NCBI GenBank assembly: GCA_023416585.1 | Contig: JAEZHM010000036.1 | Span: 62,001 to 126,000, forward strand | Direction of reading: 5' to 3' | DNA length: 64,000 nucleotides | Source: Bacillota bacterium | Lineage (GTDB): Bacteria > Bacillota > Clostridia > Christensenellales > Aristaeellaceae | The notes under the pieces: generated by a model | What the model was told of the DNA's origin: nothing | The model's input: the letters and a program-made list of their open reading frames with translations, nothing else | Databases searched by the model: none | Position numbers and translations under genes: made by a program | Shown here: positions 15,453 to 24,231 of the stretch, one piece after another | Layout of the letters: each line of letters opens with the position of its first letter | Position numbering within the stretch: the stretch's first letter is position 1

Positions 15453-18400
15453 ATTCCCATGCCGTCTGTATGTCAGCCATTGCTACTGCTGCTTCAGGCC
15501 CTACTCCGCTTCTGTAATAATACGCAATAAGCTGGCTATATCGGCTGTTAGGCCCGTTGTACAATCTGTCGGTGCCATTTTTAACATACTGGGTCAGCCC
15601 TTCTTCTATCATTTCAGGCAAAGTCCCTTTGAAAAATATTGTTTTCAAAAAGCCCTTTGCCGTATCCGGATTGGCAAGGATGCTCGCCAAGCGTTCGCCA
15701 GTCCCGAATCTTTCAATCAGGTATTCAATTGCAAAGGTAGATGCCGAATTTGTAAACGTCTGATAGGAATCTGCACCCCACCGCTCTACCTCTACAGCCT
15801 TGCTTCCCGCTGCTTCCATAGCCTGTATTGCAGCCATCCCCGCAGGACTGCCTAAAAGCAGTGATGTGAGCATATCAATTCCGCTGAACCCAAGCTCGCC
15901 TAGACCTTTAGGAAGTATCTCCAGGATATTGTCTGTGCTCTGCTCATTCACCATTTGAGGCAAATATAGTGTATCATAGGCAGTCGTGTCCTTATTTGCG
16001 GCGGCGTTGTATATGGAGTTCCAGAAAGCCAGCGCACCCGCCACAGGAGCAGTTATTACACGACCAACACCCTGTACCCACAATGGCTGTTCGTTCATCG
16101 TTTGCAGTACTGATTTCCCAAATCTGGCCTTGACGCTCTCGTTGATGGAATCCAGGTATGTGTTTGCCTCCTCAATTCCATACTTCCCAAGTTTGTACAG
16201 GTAAAGCATCTTTTCAGACGGGTAAAGTAGTATTGCATTTCCATAGGTATTCGGGTCCCTGTAGTAAGCTCCGTTTCCTGTTAGGATAACGTCATTCTGC
16301 TTCTTTTCGCTGATTCTATTGTCAGGTGATGCTTCCCCAATTGCGGTCATGGAGTCTAAATCATCCGATAAAAGCTCCATCTGATTTTTAGCGTCCTGAA
16401 GTTTGTATTCAGCCGTAAGATAGTCATTCAGCCATTCTCCGTATGAATTTTCTGAGAACTCTTTTTTGAGGTACCCTTTTAGTCCTACAAAGTAGTCATA
16501 ATATTTCTTTGCTTTATCGTATTTTATTTGATAATAGTCAATCTGTTTTTGAACCAGAATCCTTGCCCATTCTCCGTCCGTCATGTCGTCAGGCTTTCCG
16601 TACATTCCAACCTCCGAGAACGTACGGAAAATAGGGCTATTATAGTTTTGATCCTCTTCCTGCATTCTCAGTTCCCGGATTACTTTTTGGGCTTCCGTTT
16701 GATTGATTCCAAGCCTTTCCGCTTCCCGATAAGACTTGATGCCGCTTTTATACATAATGTTGTTAACGTTGATTCTGTCGGCATCTGACGAAACCGCCGC
16801 AGCAGATATTTGCTCCTGAAGCGCATCGAGTTCCTGCGCAAGCTGGCGCAATGCATATACCGATGTTTTGGGGTCGGCCTCTGCCGCCTTATATTCTGCT
16901 TCTTTATCAAGATATTGCTGCTGTAAACTTTGCTGCTCCGGAGTGTTATATGCAGCCTGTACGTCTTTTGCGGCCTGCTCGTTTTCCTGCTGCATAACAC
17001 TTTTGTATGTATTTTCTGCATCCTGCCCATGACCATATTCCCGGGCATATCTCCTGTTACTCATGGCCTCCGCTTTATCTGTGACAATCTCGTCTTGTAC
17101 CGATTTTGCCATCCATCCAGGCTTTCCGTACTTCTCCCAATATTCGTCTTTAATGGCCGCATGTGATGTATCATACAATCCCGCTTCAAAAACTGGGTGC
17201 AAATACTGTACAATGCGCGGATCGGATATATATTTGTTGTACACATTATATGTAGGAGGATAATCGCTTATCGTTGTACTGTCTTGCTCGAACTTCCTAT
17301 TATCCATGGCTTCCGCTCTATCCTGCGCCGCCTGATCAAAAACAGACTGTTGCGGAACAGGAGATGTCATAGGCGGATTTTCTTCAATTGTTCTCTTAAG
17401 GTCCGCCTCATCCGCCTTCACCATCCAGTCAGGCTTGCCGCCACTAAGCTTATAATACTGGTCCGTTGGCATCCCGTATTCGTTTGCTAGGCCCTGCTGC
17501 GCAGCGTCGGCCTTGATCGCATTCCATTCCGTCATATGGCCGGCATACGGATGCTGCTGCGTCTTCCCTCCTCCGCCAGACGATAGGCGCATGCCGTTCA
17601 ACTTGTCATCCCCGCCGGGCATGTACCATGTATTGATGTTCCAGGCGACGGCTGGCCCTTCTTCCCACAGAATGCTTTTGGAGGAGGTCAGGCTTTTTGT
17701 GAAAATGCCGGTTTGCAGCGCATTCCCCTGCGCATTGATTACCGCGCGCTTTTCATTTTGGGCGGCAGCCGTCAAATCATCACTATTTTTTACGGCACCC
17801 ATGCGCCTGTTCTGGATATCGGCCTTTTCATTGACCATGGCGGCGATATCCTCATAGCGGTAGTCTACAGGGCGGGTAAGCTTGGTAAGGTCACCGCTCA
17901 TGCGGCCTTCGTCCATCCTTATAAGGGCGGGGTAATCCTTCAGGATGTTCCGCAGTATTACATCCGGCTCAGCCTTTCCCGAAGCGGCGGAAAGCTTAAG
18001 ACGGATGGAAATTTTCCTGTCAAGAGCTTTTAGCTCCGCTTCCGCCTGAGTTGTAAACCGCTCGGCATCGTAAGCCTCTTGGTACATTCTTTTTGAGGTT
18101 TCATTGTTGGATGTGAGGATGCCCTTGTTCCTACTAAACCAATCCTGGTTGAACGTGCCGACGCCAAAATATTCCGCGGCTTCATCCACCGTGCTGCCCA
18201 ATGCATTCGGGTTGTACGCACTGTTATTGGGGTCCAGCTTTACCTTGACCCCAGGGTCAGCCATAAACGTATTCCCCATACCCCAGGCATACTTCATGGC
18301 GTCCAGCGTATGGTTTCCGCTGCCCTTCCCGTTGCGCGCACTCCAAAGTATGCCATACACGGCGTCGTCATCAAAATCGACGCCGCGGTTTAGTAAAACA

Positions 18401-18933
18401 GGCCTGCCCCTTGCCTTGCTCTCCCGCATCAAACTCAGGGTGGGATACTTCTTCCAGTCGATGCGGCTTACAATTTCCTCATCCGAATAGTTCCTATCCT
18501 TGCGGCCGGCCCAGTAGCTTATCTCCCGGTTGAGGCCCGCAAGCTCCGTCTCCGCCCGGGCGGTTTGATTCTCAGCGTTTAAAAGCTTTACATAGTAGTA
18601 CGCCGCCTTTTCCTCGCGGCTGCTGCCATCATCAGGCGCCAGGGGAACGCCGTTCATGCCGGCCCGGGCATACTGCTTCAGCCATGCGTTCCGGTGAAAG
18701 AATTCCTTGTCGATTTTTGATGTGTCAACGCCCAGCTTGCCCAGTTCCTTAATCGCCACACTGTTGGTTGGCTGAAAATAGGTTTCGCCGCCGGCCTGCA
18801 CGGATGTGTTCAAAGACAGCATCTTGGTCAGTGAAGGCATTGATGCCGTTTCCTGTCCGGTGGTACCGCTTTGCGTTTTCTCCTTCAGCTCCTGCGCAAG
18901 GGTCTTGGGTTTTTTAGGTAAGGTCAAAGGCAT
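15394..18933 (-). CDS. Giant polymorphic toxin, N-terminal half (carrier/delivery region)
   Basis: AAGGAGGG seven bases before ATG 18933 is one of the best ribosome sites in the window. The 1179-aa frame has no signal peptide and no Rhs, LXG, PAAR or filamentous-haemagglutinin repeats. It contains two diverged repeats: a REISYWAGRKDR...YPTLSLM block near residue 135 and a RKISIRLKLS...YPALIRM block near 310. KPDWMVK and KPGWMAK elements follow, then a long Gln/Ala coiled-coil part, and a hydrophobic C-terminal third (GFSGIDMLTSLLLGSPAGMA, GTLPEMIEEGLTQYVKNGTD). The last block recalls large phage or conjugative-element proteins, so phage-type delivery is possible. Removing one G from G9 at 15428-15436 fuses it to the next frame (about 1918 aa). 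Confidence 0.75.
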   Translation of the reverse strand: MPLTLPKKPKTLAQELKEKTQSGTTGQETASMPSLTKMLSLNTSVQAGGETYFQPTNSVAIKELGKLGVDTSKIDKEFFHRNAWLKQYARAGMNGVPLAPDDGSSREEKAAYYYVKLLNAENQTARAETELAGLNREISYWAGRKDRNYSDEEIVSRIDWKKYPTLSLMRESKARGRPVLLNRGVDFDDDAVYGILWSARNGKGSGNHTLDAMKYAWGMGNTFMADPGVKVKLDPNNSAYNPNALGSTVDEAAEYFGVGTFNQDWFSRNKGILTSNNETSKRMYQEAYDAERFTTQAEAELKALDRKISIRLKLSAASGKAEPDVILRNILKDYPALIRMDEGRMSGDLTKLTRPVDYRYEDIAAMVNEKADIQNRRMGAVKNSDDLTAAAQNEKRAVINAQGNALQTGIFTKSLTSSKSILWEEGPAVAWNINTWYMPGGDDKLNGMRLSSGGGGKTQQHPYAGHMTEWNAIKADAAQQGLANEYGMPTDQYYKLSGGKPDWMVKADEADLKRTIEENPPMTSPVPQQSVFDQAAQDRAEAMDNRKFEQDSTTISDYPPTYNVYNKYISDPRIVQYLHPVFEAGLYDTSHAAIKDEYWEKYGKPGWMAKSVQDEIVTDKAEAMSNRRYAREYGHGQDAENTYKSVMQQENEQAAKDVQAAYNTPEQQSLQQQYLDKEAEYKAAEADPKTSVYALRQLAQELDALQEQISAAAVSSDADRINVNNIMYKSGIKSYREAERLGINQTEAQKVIRELRMQEEDQNYNSPIFRTFSEVGMYGKPDDMTDGEWARILVQKQIDYYQIKYDKAKKYYDYFVGLKGYLKKEFSENSYGEWLNDYLTAEYKLQDAKNQMELLSDDLDSMTAIGEASPDNRISEKKQNDVILTGNGAYYRDPNTYGNAILLYPSEKMLYLYKLGKYGIEEANTYLDSINESVKARFGKSVLQTMNEQPLWVQGVGRVITAPVAGALAFWNSIYNAAANKDTTAYDTLYLPQMVNEQSTDNILEILPKGLGELGFSGIDMLTSLLLGSPAGMAAIQAMEAAGSKAVEVERWGADSYQTFTNSASTFAIEYLIERFGTGERLASILANPDTAKGFLKTIFFKGTLPEMIEEGLTQYVKNGTDRLYNGPNSRYSQLIAYYYRSGVGPEAAVAMADIQTAWEYVEATAGGGPLRNNRRGNC
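15428..15436 (-). other. G9 homopolymer at the frame junction of the giant toxin
   Basis: Nine G residues (minus strand) sit where the two halves overlap. With G9 the upstream frame stops 16 codons later; with G8 it reads ATAGGALFGTIGGGIVNI and continues to the toxin tip. It could be a phase-variable tract, a slippage site, or a sequencing error. Confidence 0.85.
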
Positions 18934-19025
18934 GAGCCGCCCTCCTTGTCTTTATGGGTCTTCTTCTTTTCATGCACGGAGCTCCCTAAAACTTCAGCTC
19001 CAGGGAATACCGTGCATTTGCTGCA

Positions 19026-19056
19026 ACAAAAAAGGCCGTCAACCTGACAGCCCTTT
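19026..19056 (-). terminator. Terminator of the DUF454 gene
   Basis: Minus-strand imperfect stem AAGGGCTGTCA / TGACGGCCTT followed by T6, between the DUF454 gene and the carrier's ribosome site. Confidence 0.6.
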
Positions 19057-19115
19057 ATGCCATGATGCTATCATAAAGAAAACCGGAAATACAAGGAAAT
19101 GGGCACATTGCTTTT

Positions 19116-19493
19116 TTATTTTTTTATAGTGCGCTTGATCCGATTTATCAGCAGGCTGAAAGCCAATCCAAAAGCAAAAATCAAAAGCCGAAGCCAGGGG
19201 CTTTTCACAAGGAAAAAGGCGATGATCACAGACAGCCACAAAAAGATCATGGCGCTTTTAAAAACCCTTTTCCTGATAACCCTGCGCCCGATGAATTCGC
19301 GAATGAACCTGCCGATAAGCTTGTTGTTCTTGAGCTTTTCGTACATCCTGTCGGAACTGCGCGCAAAGCACCAGGCGGCGAGCAGCAGAAAAGGCGTAGC
19401 AGGTATAACGGGCAATAAAAACCCGGCTATCCCCAGGGTCAGGCTCATAAGGCCGGAAACAATCAATACTGTCTTTTTTACCGTACCGGTCAT
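19116..19493 (-). CDS. DUF454 / YbaN-family inner-membrane protein
   Basis: A 125-aa protein with the family signature LTLGIAGFLLPVIPATPFLL followed by AAWCFARSSDRMY. It has two N-terminal hydrophobic stretches and a C-terminal pair (AMIFLWLSVIIAFFLV, LLIFAFGLAFSLLI), with a basic tail KRTIKK. Function of the family is unknown. It stands alone between the FMN-bind coiled-coil gene and the giant toxin, on the same strand, with its own terminator. The gene immediately upstream of the toxin therefore seems ordinary and outside the array. Confidence 0.88.
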   Translation of the reverse strand: MTGTVKKTVLIVSGLMSLTLGIAGFLLPVIPATPFLLLAAWCFARSSDRMYEKLKNNKLIGRFIREFIGRRVIRKRVFKSAMIFLWLSVIIAFFLVKSPWLRLLIFAFGLAFSLLINRIKRTIKK

Positions 19494-19791
19494 AGCCTCA
19501 CCCCGGTCAAAGTTTTATCGTCGGGGTATTGTTTGCGCTTTCCGCCTGTCTTACGCTTTTTGCAGGAACCAGAATAGAGCCTTCCCAAAGGATAGTCATT
19601 CCCGGAAAAACGCCGGAAGCAAACAATGCATACGGTCTTCAGGCTTCTTAGGTTCCATGACCTTTCTTTTTCCCGGCATCACAGCGCATATCGCCTTCCG
19701 CGGCGCAGTCATTTCCTCGGCGGACAGTGTTCAAACAGGAAAGGCCGCGGGAGCATTGCGCATCCCGCGGCCTTATGTTCATGTTCTGCAA
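19494..19791. other. Intergenic stretch with a terminator
   Basis: No convincing gene. At 19740-19776 a 12-bp perfect stem (AAGGCCGCGGGA / TCCCGCGGCCTT) probably ends the minus-strand coiled-coil gene at 19792; the T-run is short. Confidence 0.5.
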
Positions 19792-21615
19792 TCACTTTAG
19801 TTGTGTGAGCGCTTCATTTACCGCGTCAACCACCGCCTGAGACGATGCTGTTGCGCCGGAAACCGCATCCACATCCTGCCCCAATACAACGGATCCTGAT
19901 TTGCCGATGAATTGGCGGATAAAGTTATCATCCCGAACCTTGTCCCCCACACCGTATGTTTCGCTGAAACCTTTGCCGTCAACGGCAACGGCCTGGATGA
20001 CGCCATTTGCATCCAATAGAACAGTCACTTCGATAGGGCCGATATACCCTTGCTTGCTGACTTTGATCACCCTGTATCCACCCTGCGTAATGAAATCCAG
20101 CACATCAGCCATTGTGACCGGTTTGCCGGATGACATTTTTTCATCCGCCAGCGCTTGTTCCGCTTTTTCCTTATCAGCAAACGCCTGTGTTTTTGCATCC
20201 TCAGCAGCCTTCGCGGCTATCTGTGCCGCAGCAAGTTCATCCTTGGCTTTTTGAGCATCGTTCTGCGCGGTCTTCAAATCCTTCTCAGCCTTTGCTTTGG
20301 CACTTAGTGCAGACCGCAAATCATCGCCGAGCATTCTGGTGGTTGCCTCGGCAGCTTCCTGCTTATCCTGCGCCGTCTTCGCGGCAGCCTTGGCGGCAGC
20401 CGTGTCGTCCTGCGCCGACTTCATGGCGGCCTCGGCAACAACCTTCTCGTCCTGCGCCTTCTTCATGGCGGCCTCGGCAACAGCCTTCTCGTCCTGCGCC
20501 GTCTTCGAAGCTGCTTCGGCCACAGCCTTTTCTTCCTGCGCCGTCTTCGCAGCGGCTTCGGCAACAGTTTTTTCTTCCTGCGCCGTCTTCATGGCGGCCT
20601 CAGCGGCGGCTTTCCCGTTCTTGATGGTTTCTGTTTCCTTCCTGGCAGCGCCCAATTCATCCAAAGCAGCCTTTGTGGCATCATTTGCTGCTGTCAGCTG
20701 GTTTTTCAGGCTTCCCAATTCAGCCTGGGCTGTATTGAATTCCGCTTGGACTCCCTCCAGCTTCGCGTTCAGCTCATCAACGGCTGCCTGGGCTGCAGCC
20801 TTTGCGTTTTTTTGGGTTTCCTCGGCCGCCAGCTTATCCGCAAGCGCAGCCTTGGCTTTTCCTTCGGCAGTTTTTAAAGCATCCTCCGCCGCAAGTTTTT
20901 CTGCCAGCGCAGTCTTTTCTGCCTCCCCGGCGGCTTTGGCTTCCTCTTGTGCTTTCGCCTTGTCCTGTAGAGCTGCCTGCATGGCAGCTTCCGCTGTCTT
21001 TTCGGCTTTTTCAGCCGCCGCCTTGTCTTTGAGCGCTGCCTGCATGGCTGCCTCAGCATCTTTGGCAGCCTTTTGCGCATCCGCCTTGTCTTTGAAAGCT
21101 GCCTGCGCCTCGATTCCGGCCGTGCTTGCATCAGCCTCCGCCGCCCGCATCCTTGTCTGGGCCGCTTGTTCCGCTTCCTTGGCGGCCTTTGCCGCTGCCT
21201 CCGCTTCCGCCTTACCGCTCAAAGCAGCCTGCCTGGCTTCCTCAGCAGCTTTTAGAGCATCTTCCGCCGCAGCCTTTTCATGCAACGCTGTCTGCACAGC
21301 TACTTCGGCAGATTTGGCGGCCTCCTCTGCTGCCGCTTTATCCCCTAACGCAGCTTGCAGTTTTTCATCGGCAGCTTTAGCGGCTTCCTGCGATAAGTTC
21401 AGAACCTTCTCATTCTCCGCTTTTGCATGATCAAGGGCTTGATTAGCCGCTGTCAAGCCGCGGTCAAGTTCATCAGACCTTTTTTGAAGCTCGCTTATTT
21501 GCGCACTTAGCTTATCATTTTGAGTCATTGCTTTGTTACGTCCATCAATCATTACACCAAGAACAATGGCCAGGATCAGAACAACAGCCACTAATGCCAC
21601 GCAGGTCTTTTTCAT
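19792..21615 (-). CDS. Long Ala/Lys/Glu coiled-coil protein with a C-terminal FMN-bind domain
   Basis: A 607-aa protein started at ATG 21615 (AAGGAGTG upstream). The N-terminus MKKTCVALVAVVLILAIVLG is a membrane anchor or signal. Residues about 30-505 are almost pure coiled coil built of degenerate 14-15-residue repeats (such as AAEAAMKTAQEEKTV). The last 100 residues are an FMN-bind domain: GGYRVIKVSKQGYIGPIEV, VDGKGFSETYGVGDKV, and DAVSGATASS. The last fits the S/T-G-A-T motif whose Thr is covalently flavinylated by ApbE in this family. The layout suggests a flavin held far from the membrane on a rigid stalk, useful for extracytoplasmic electron transfer; that role is inferred. No ApbE gene is in the window. 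Confidence 0.85.
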   Translation of the reverse strand: MKKTCVALVAVVLILAIVLGVMIDGRNKAMTQNDKLSAQISELQKRSDELDRGLTAANQALDHAKAENEKVLNLSQEAAKAADEKLQAALGDKAAAEEAAKSAEVAVQTALHEKAAAEDALKAAEEARQAALSGKAEAEAAAKAAKEAEQAAQTRMRAAEADASTAGIEAQAAFKDKADAQKAAKDAEAAMQAALKDKAAAEKAEKTAEAAMQAALQDKAKAQEEAKAAGEAEKTALAEKLAAEDALKTAEGKAKAALADKLAAEETQKNAKAAAQAAVDELNAKLEGVQAEFNTAQAELGSLKNQLTAANDATKAALDELGAARKETETIKNGKAAAEAAMKTAQEEKTVAEAAAKTAQEEKAVAEAASKTAQDEKAVAEAAMKKAQDEKVVAEAAMKSAQDDTAAAKAAAKTAQDKQEAAEATTRMLGDDLRSALSAKAKAEKDLKTAQNDAQKAKDELAAAQIAAKAAEDAKTQAFADKEKAEQALADEKMSSGKPVTMADVLDFITQGGYRVIKVSKQGYIGPIEVTVLLDANGVIQAVAVDGKGFSETYGVGDKVRDDNFIRQFIGKSGSVVLGQDVDAVSGATASSQAVVDAVNEALTQLK

Positions 21616-21689
21616 AGATGTCACTCCTTATTCAATTTTAGGAAGGCTTGCATACCGCCATCAACCTTGATTTGATATATATGTTACTG

Positions 21690-21718
21690 TTTATACGATT
21701 ATCCAATATATACATCAA
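21690..21718 (-). promoter_or_regulatory. Promoter of the FMN-bind coiled-coil gene
   Basis: Minus-strand TTGATG (21718-21713), 17-base spacer and TATAAA (21695-21690), about 75 bp upstream of the start at 21615. The rest of the 21616-21979 spacer shows nothing else recognisable. Confidence 0.55.
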
Positions 21719-21979
21719 TATTATAAGAAACAGAAAGCTGTTCTGTGTTCCGTTAAGCTTTTTTGATGATCCCAAACACTTTCTTAGGTCAACCCATACA
21801 GCGCAGGGGCCTTGAGGGTGCCGGACGCCTAAAACAGCCGGCCTCCGGACAGACGAAATCCTGGCTGCCCGATTGAAGAACAATAGAAGGCAAAACCTTC
21901 AGCAACATATCATGAAACGGGTGACAACGCCGCCCATTTTTGGTAAAATGTAAAATAGTTGGAAGAAAGGGCAAAATAT

Positions 21980-23173
21980 ATGAAAAAAGTTTTCCTCTGT
22001 ATCGTTGCCGCTCTATGTTTGCTGCCATTGGTTTCCGCATTCGCATCGCAACCGCTTGCCGATATGCTGGTATATGAAAATGAGGAATATGTAAACGGCG
22101 TCACGCTGGATGCGCTTGAGCTAAAAGACGGCATGCTGCTCGTGGGCGCTTCCGAATACATGGACAGCGGATGGGTGGCTTTCCTTGAGCCTGAAGGCGG
22201 TAAGCGCTGGTCGTATTCAGAAGAGCGCTCAGATCTTTTCCTGTGCCCAACCCCATTGGCCGGCGGCGGATTTTCGGTTCTGCGCAAGCGCAGCATTGAA
22301 GAGTCTGGCAGCATGGGCGGCTATCAAGCGTCTGATTTGGTTTTCTTGAATCGAAAAGGAAAAATCGTGGATGAAATCTCGCTTATGCAATCCACGGAAT
22401 GGCTGATAGCCTGCACGGACGGTTATTATGCGATAGGATATTATCCGGTTACCGCGCCTTCAGAGGATAATGAAATGGGAACCATGCGGCCCCTTCTTTC
22501 GCGGCTGCACAGCAAGGGATTTTCACTTTGGTCTTTGGAGTATACAAACCCTGATTATTCAAGTATGACATTCTTAAAAGGTGCGATGGCTGAAGATTCA
22601 ATCATCATTATAGGAGATGCGTATAACATTAAGAATCAAGCCCACGTTGGTCTGATCCACCGGGTGGATCTTACGGGAAATGTGATATGGACCAATGAGT
22701 CCGCTCTTGGCAAAAGTTCCTTTATCAATGACTTTTGCGTAACAGGTGACGGCCTGATCGCGGGGATTTACACCGACATTGCATATAATGAAGAGGATGA
22801 CATAGGCGAAAGCCTGTGTTCCGTGTTCTTAATGAACATGGACGGCGAAGTGCTATGGGAACATGCGTTGGAAAAAGGGTTGATGCTGGATTACATACTC
22901 CCCGTAGCGGGAGGCTTTCTTTGCGGAAGCCGGGGATTGGATATGGAAAATTGCCCGTACATCGGCGACGGCTGGCTGCTGCTGCTGGATCGAAACGGAA
23001 TGGTTATGGCGGCGGACAGCACACCTAACATCGCCGGCGGAAAGTATGAGCTTTTTGGCATAACAAAAAATGCAGACGGCGAAGCGCTTCTTTACGGAAC
23101 CCTGCTGGATGAACCGGGTTTTCCGGGTTCGCCTTTTGTTGCCCGGCTGAATTTCCCCGAGGCATATCGATGA
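21980..23173 (+). CDS. Secreted propeller-like protein of unknown function
   Basis: A 397-aa protein started at ATG 21980 after GGAAGAAAGGG. The signal peptide is MKKVFLCIVAALCLLPLVSAFAS. The body has repeated beta-strand units with 'xGxxLxxxxLDxxGxVxWxxx' character: LVFLNRKGKIVDEISL, LIHRVDLTGNVIWTNESAL, VFLMNMDGEVLWEHAL and LLLLDRNGMVMAADS. This resembles PQQ-like or WD-type propellers of the kind secreted by Clostridia. There are no catalytic motifs and no cell-wall anchor. It is monocistronic, facing away from the coiled-coil gene. Confidence 0.65.
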   Translation: MKKVFLCIVAALCLLPLVSAFASQPLADMLVYENEEYVNGVTLDALELKDGMLLVGASEYMDSGWVAFLEPEGGKRWSYSEERSDLFLCPTPLAGGGFSVLRKRSIEESGSMGGYQASDLVFLNRKGKIVDEISLMQSTEWLIACTDGYYAIGYYPVTAPSEDNEMGTMRPLLSRLHSKGFSLWSLEYTNPDYSSMTFLKGAMAEDSIIIIGDAYNIKNQAHVGLIHRVDLTGNVIWTNESALGKSSFINDFCVTGDGLIAGIYTDIAYNEEDDIGESLCSVFLMNMDGEVLWEHALEKGLMLDYILPVAGGFLCGSRGLDMENCPYIGDGWLLLLDRNGMVMAADSTPNIAGGKYELFGITKNADGEALLYGTLLDEPGFPGSPFVARLNFPEAYR

Positions 23174-23201
23174 AACAGAGACGTCAGACTGCGTCCAAAG
23201 T

Positions 23202-23396
23202 TCACCTCAAATCCACCCGCACCGCGTCCTCCAGGGTATAGGCATAAGACCCGTCAAATTTCCTTTCTCCCGGCGCGATGAGAAGGGCGGCGGGCATCTT
23301 TCCGGACATCGGTTGCAAGGATATCTCATAGTACACATAGGAATATTCTTTTTTGTCTACCAGTTCGCTTTTCACGCCATAGCTTTTGTTGATCAT
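23202..23396 (-). CDS. Short hypothetical ORF, possibly a gene fragment
   Basis: 64 codons: SYGVKSELVDKKEYSYVYYE, SLQPMSGKMPAALLIAPGE, and YAYTLEDAVRVDL. The composition is protein-like, with alternating strands, but there is no clear ribosome site and the upstream side runs directly into the 135-bp repeat array. It may be the C-terminal remnant of a larger gene cut by repeat insertion. Confidence 0.3.
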   Translation of the reverse strand: MINKSYGVKSELVDKKEYSYVYYEISLQPMSGKMPAALLIAPGERKFDGSYAYTLEDAVRVDLR

Positions 23397-23448
23397 ATAT
23401 CTAATGGTAGTTCATTCCAAATTAGCAGTTGCATAAATATATCGCAAG

Positions 23449-23990
23449 CCTTCCTCTTAAGTAAACGTTGATGAAAGCTCAAACGAGTCCTTCTGAGGGA
23501 GCGAAGCTATCGAAGAATCCTTATACGGCAAGGGTTTAGCACTCTTCGCTTCGCTTTAAATGACACATCTTCGAATAAGTCTGCCTTCCCCTTAAGTAAA
23601 CGCTGATGAAAGCTCCAACGAGTCCTTCTGAGGGAGCGAAGCTACCGAAGAATCTTTATACGGCAAGGGTTTAGCACTCTTCGCTTCGATTTAAATAACA
23701 CATCTTCGAATAAGTCTGCCTTCCCCTTAAGTAAACGCTGATGAAAGCGCCAACGAGTCCTTCTGAGGGAGTGAAGCGACAGAAGAATCTTTATACAGCA
23801 AGGGTTTAGCACTCTTCGCTTCGCTTTAAATGACACATCTTCGAATAAGTCTGCTTTCCCCTTAAGTAAACGCTGATGAAAGCTCCAACGAGTCATTCTG
23901 AGGGAGTGAAGCGACTGAAGAATCTTTATGCCGCAAGTGTTCAGCATTCTTCGCTACGCTCAGAACGACATATCTTCGAATACTTCTGCC
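23449..23990. repeat. Tandem array of four 135-bp units
   Basis: The landmark TTAAGTAAACG recurs at exactly 135-bp steps (near 23457, 23592, 23727 and 23862). Each unit holds GAGTCCTTCTGAGGGAGCGA, GAAGAATC and a distal AGCACTCTTCGCTTCG, which can pair to form a long hairpin. The last unit differs most (AGAACGACATATC). It is not a CRISPR: units abut with no variable spacers. Confidence 0.85.
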
Positions 23991-24090
23991 TTCCCCTTGA
24001 GGGGAAGGTGGCGCGCAGCGCCGGATGAGGTGTTTCCGCATGCATGTAGCTGTTTAAACACCTCAACAGTCGCTTTCGTCGGCAATTATT
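23985..24090. repeat. Dispersed palindromic element, copy 1
   Basis: CCTTCCCCTTGAGGGGAAGG, then GGCGCGCAGCGCCGGATGAG and a reverse CACCTCAACAGTCGC-type arm. A close copy lies at 58912-59032. It has the look of a miniature mobile or REP-type element without coding capacity. Confidence 0.7.
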
Positions 24091-24231
24091 CCATCTGGCC
24101 CATCGTCGCATTGCCCGCTGCCGTTCATACCCCGGCGGTCTGGCGGCGCCTCGGCTGCGGGGCCGCTTAAGGGGTCAGGGTTCCTGAACCCACAGTACGG
24201 GCGGAGCCTGGCATATTGTCTCTTAGAAACG

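Noticed and set aside
18960..19015. Attachment site or integrase scar at the right edge of the toxin array
   Set aside because: Only a small GGAGCT-type inverted repeat is visible; no integrase gene or direct repeat pairing with the left edge near 5515 was found.
20297..21430. 377-codon plus-strand frame opposite the coiled-coil gene
   Set aside because: Antisense shadow of an Ala/Lys/Glu-rich gene; low-complexity Ala/Ser/Phe sequence without start site or motifs.
23449..23990. Possible CRISPR array from regularly spaced repeats
   Set aside because: The 135-bp units are contiguous and alike over their whole length; no short repeat with variable spacers, and no cas genes nearby.
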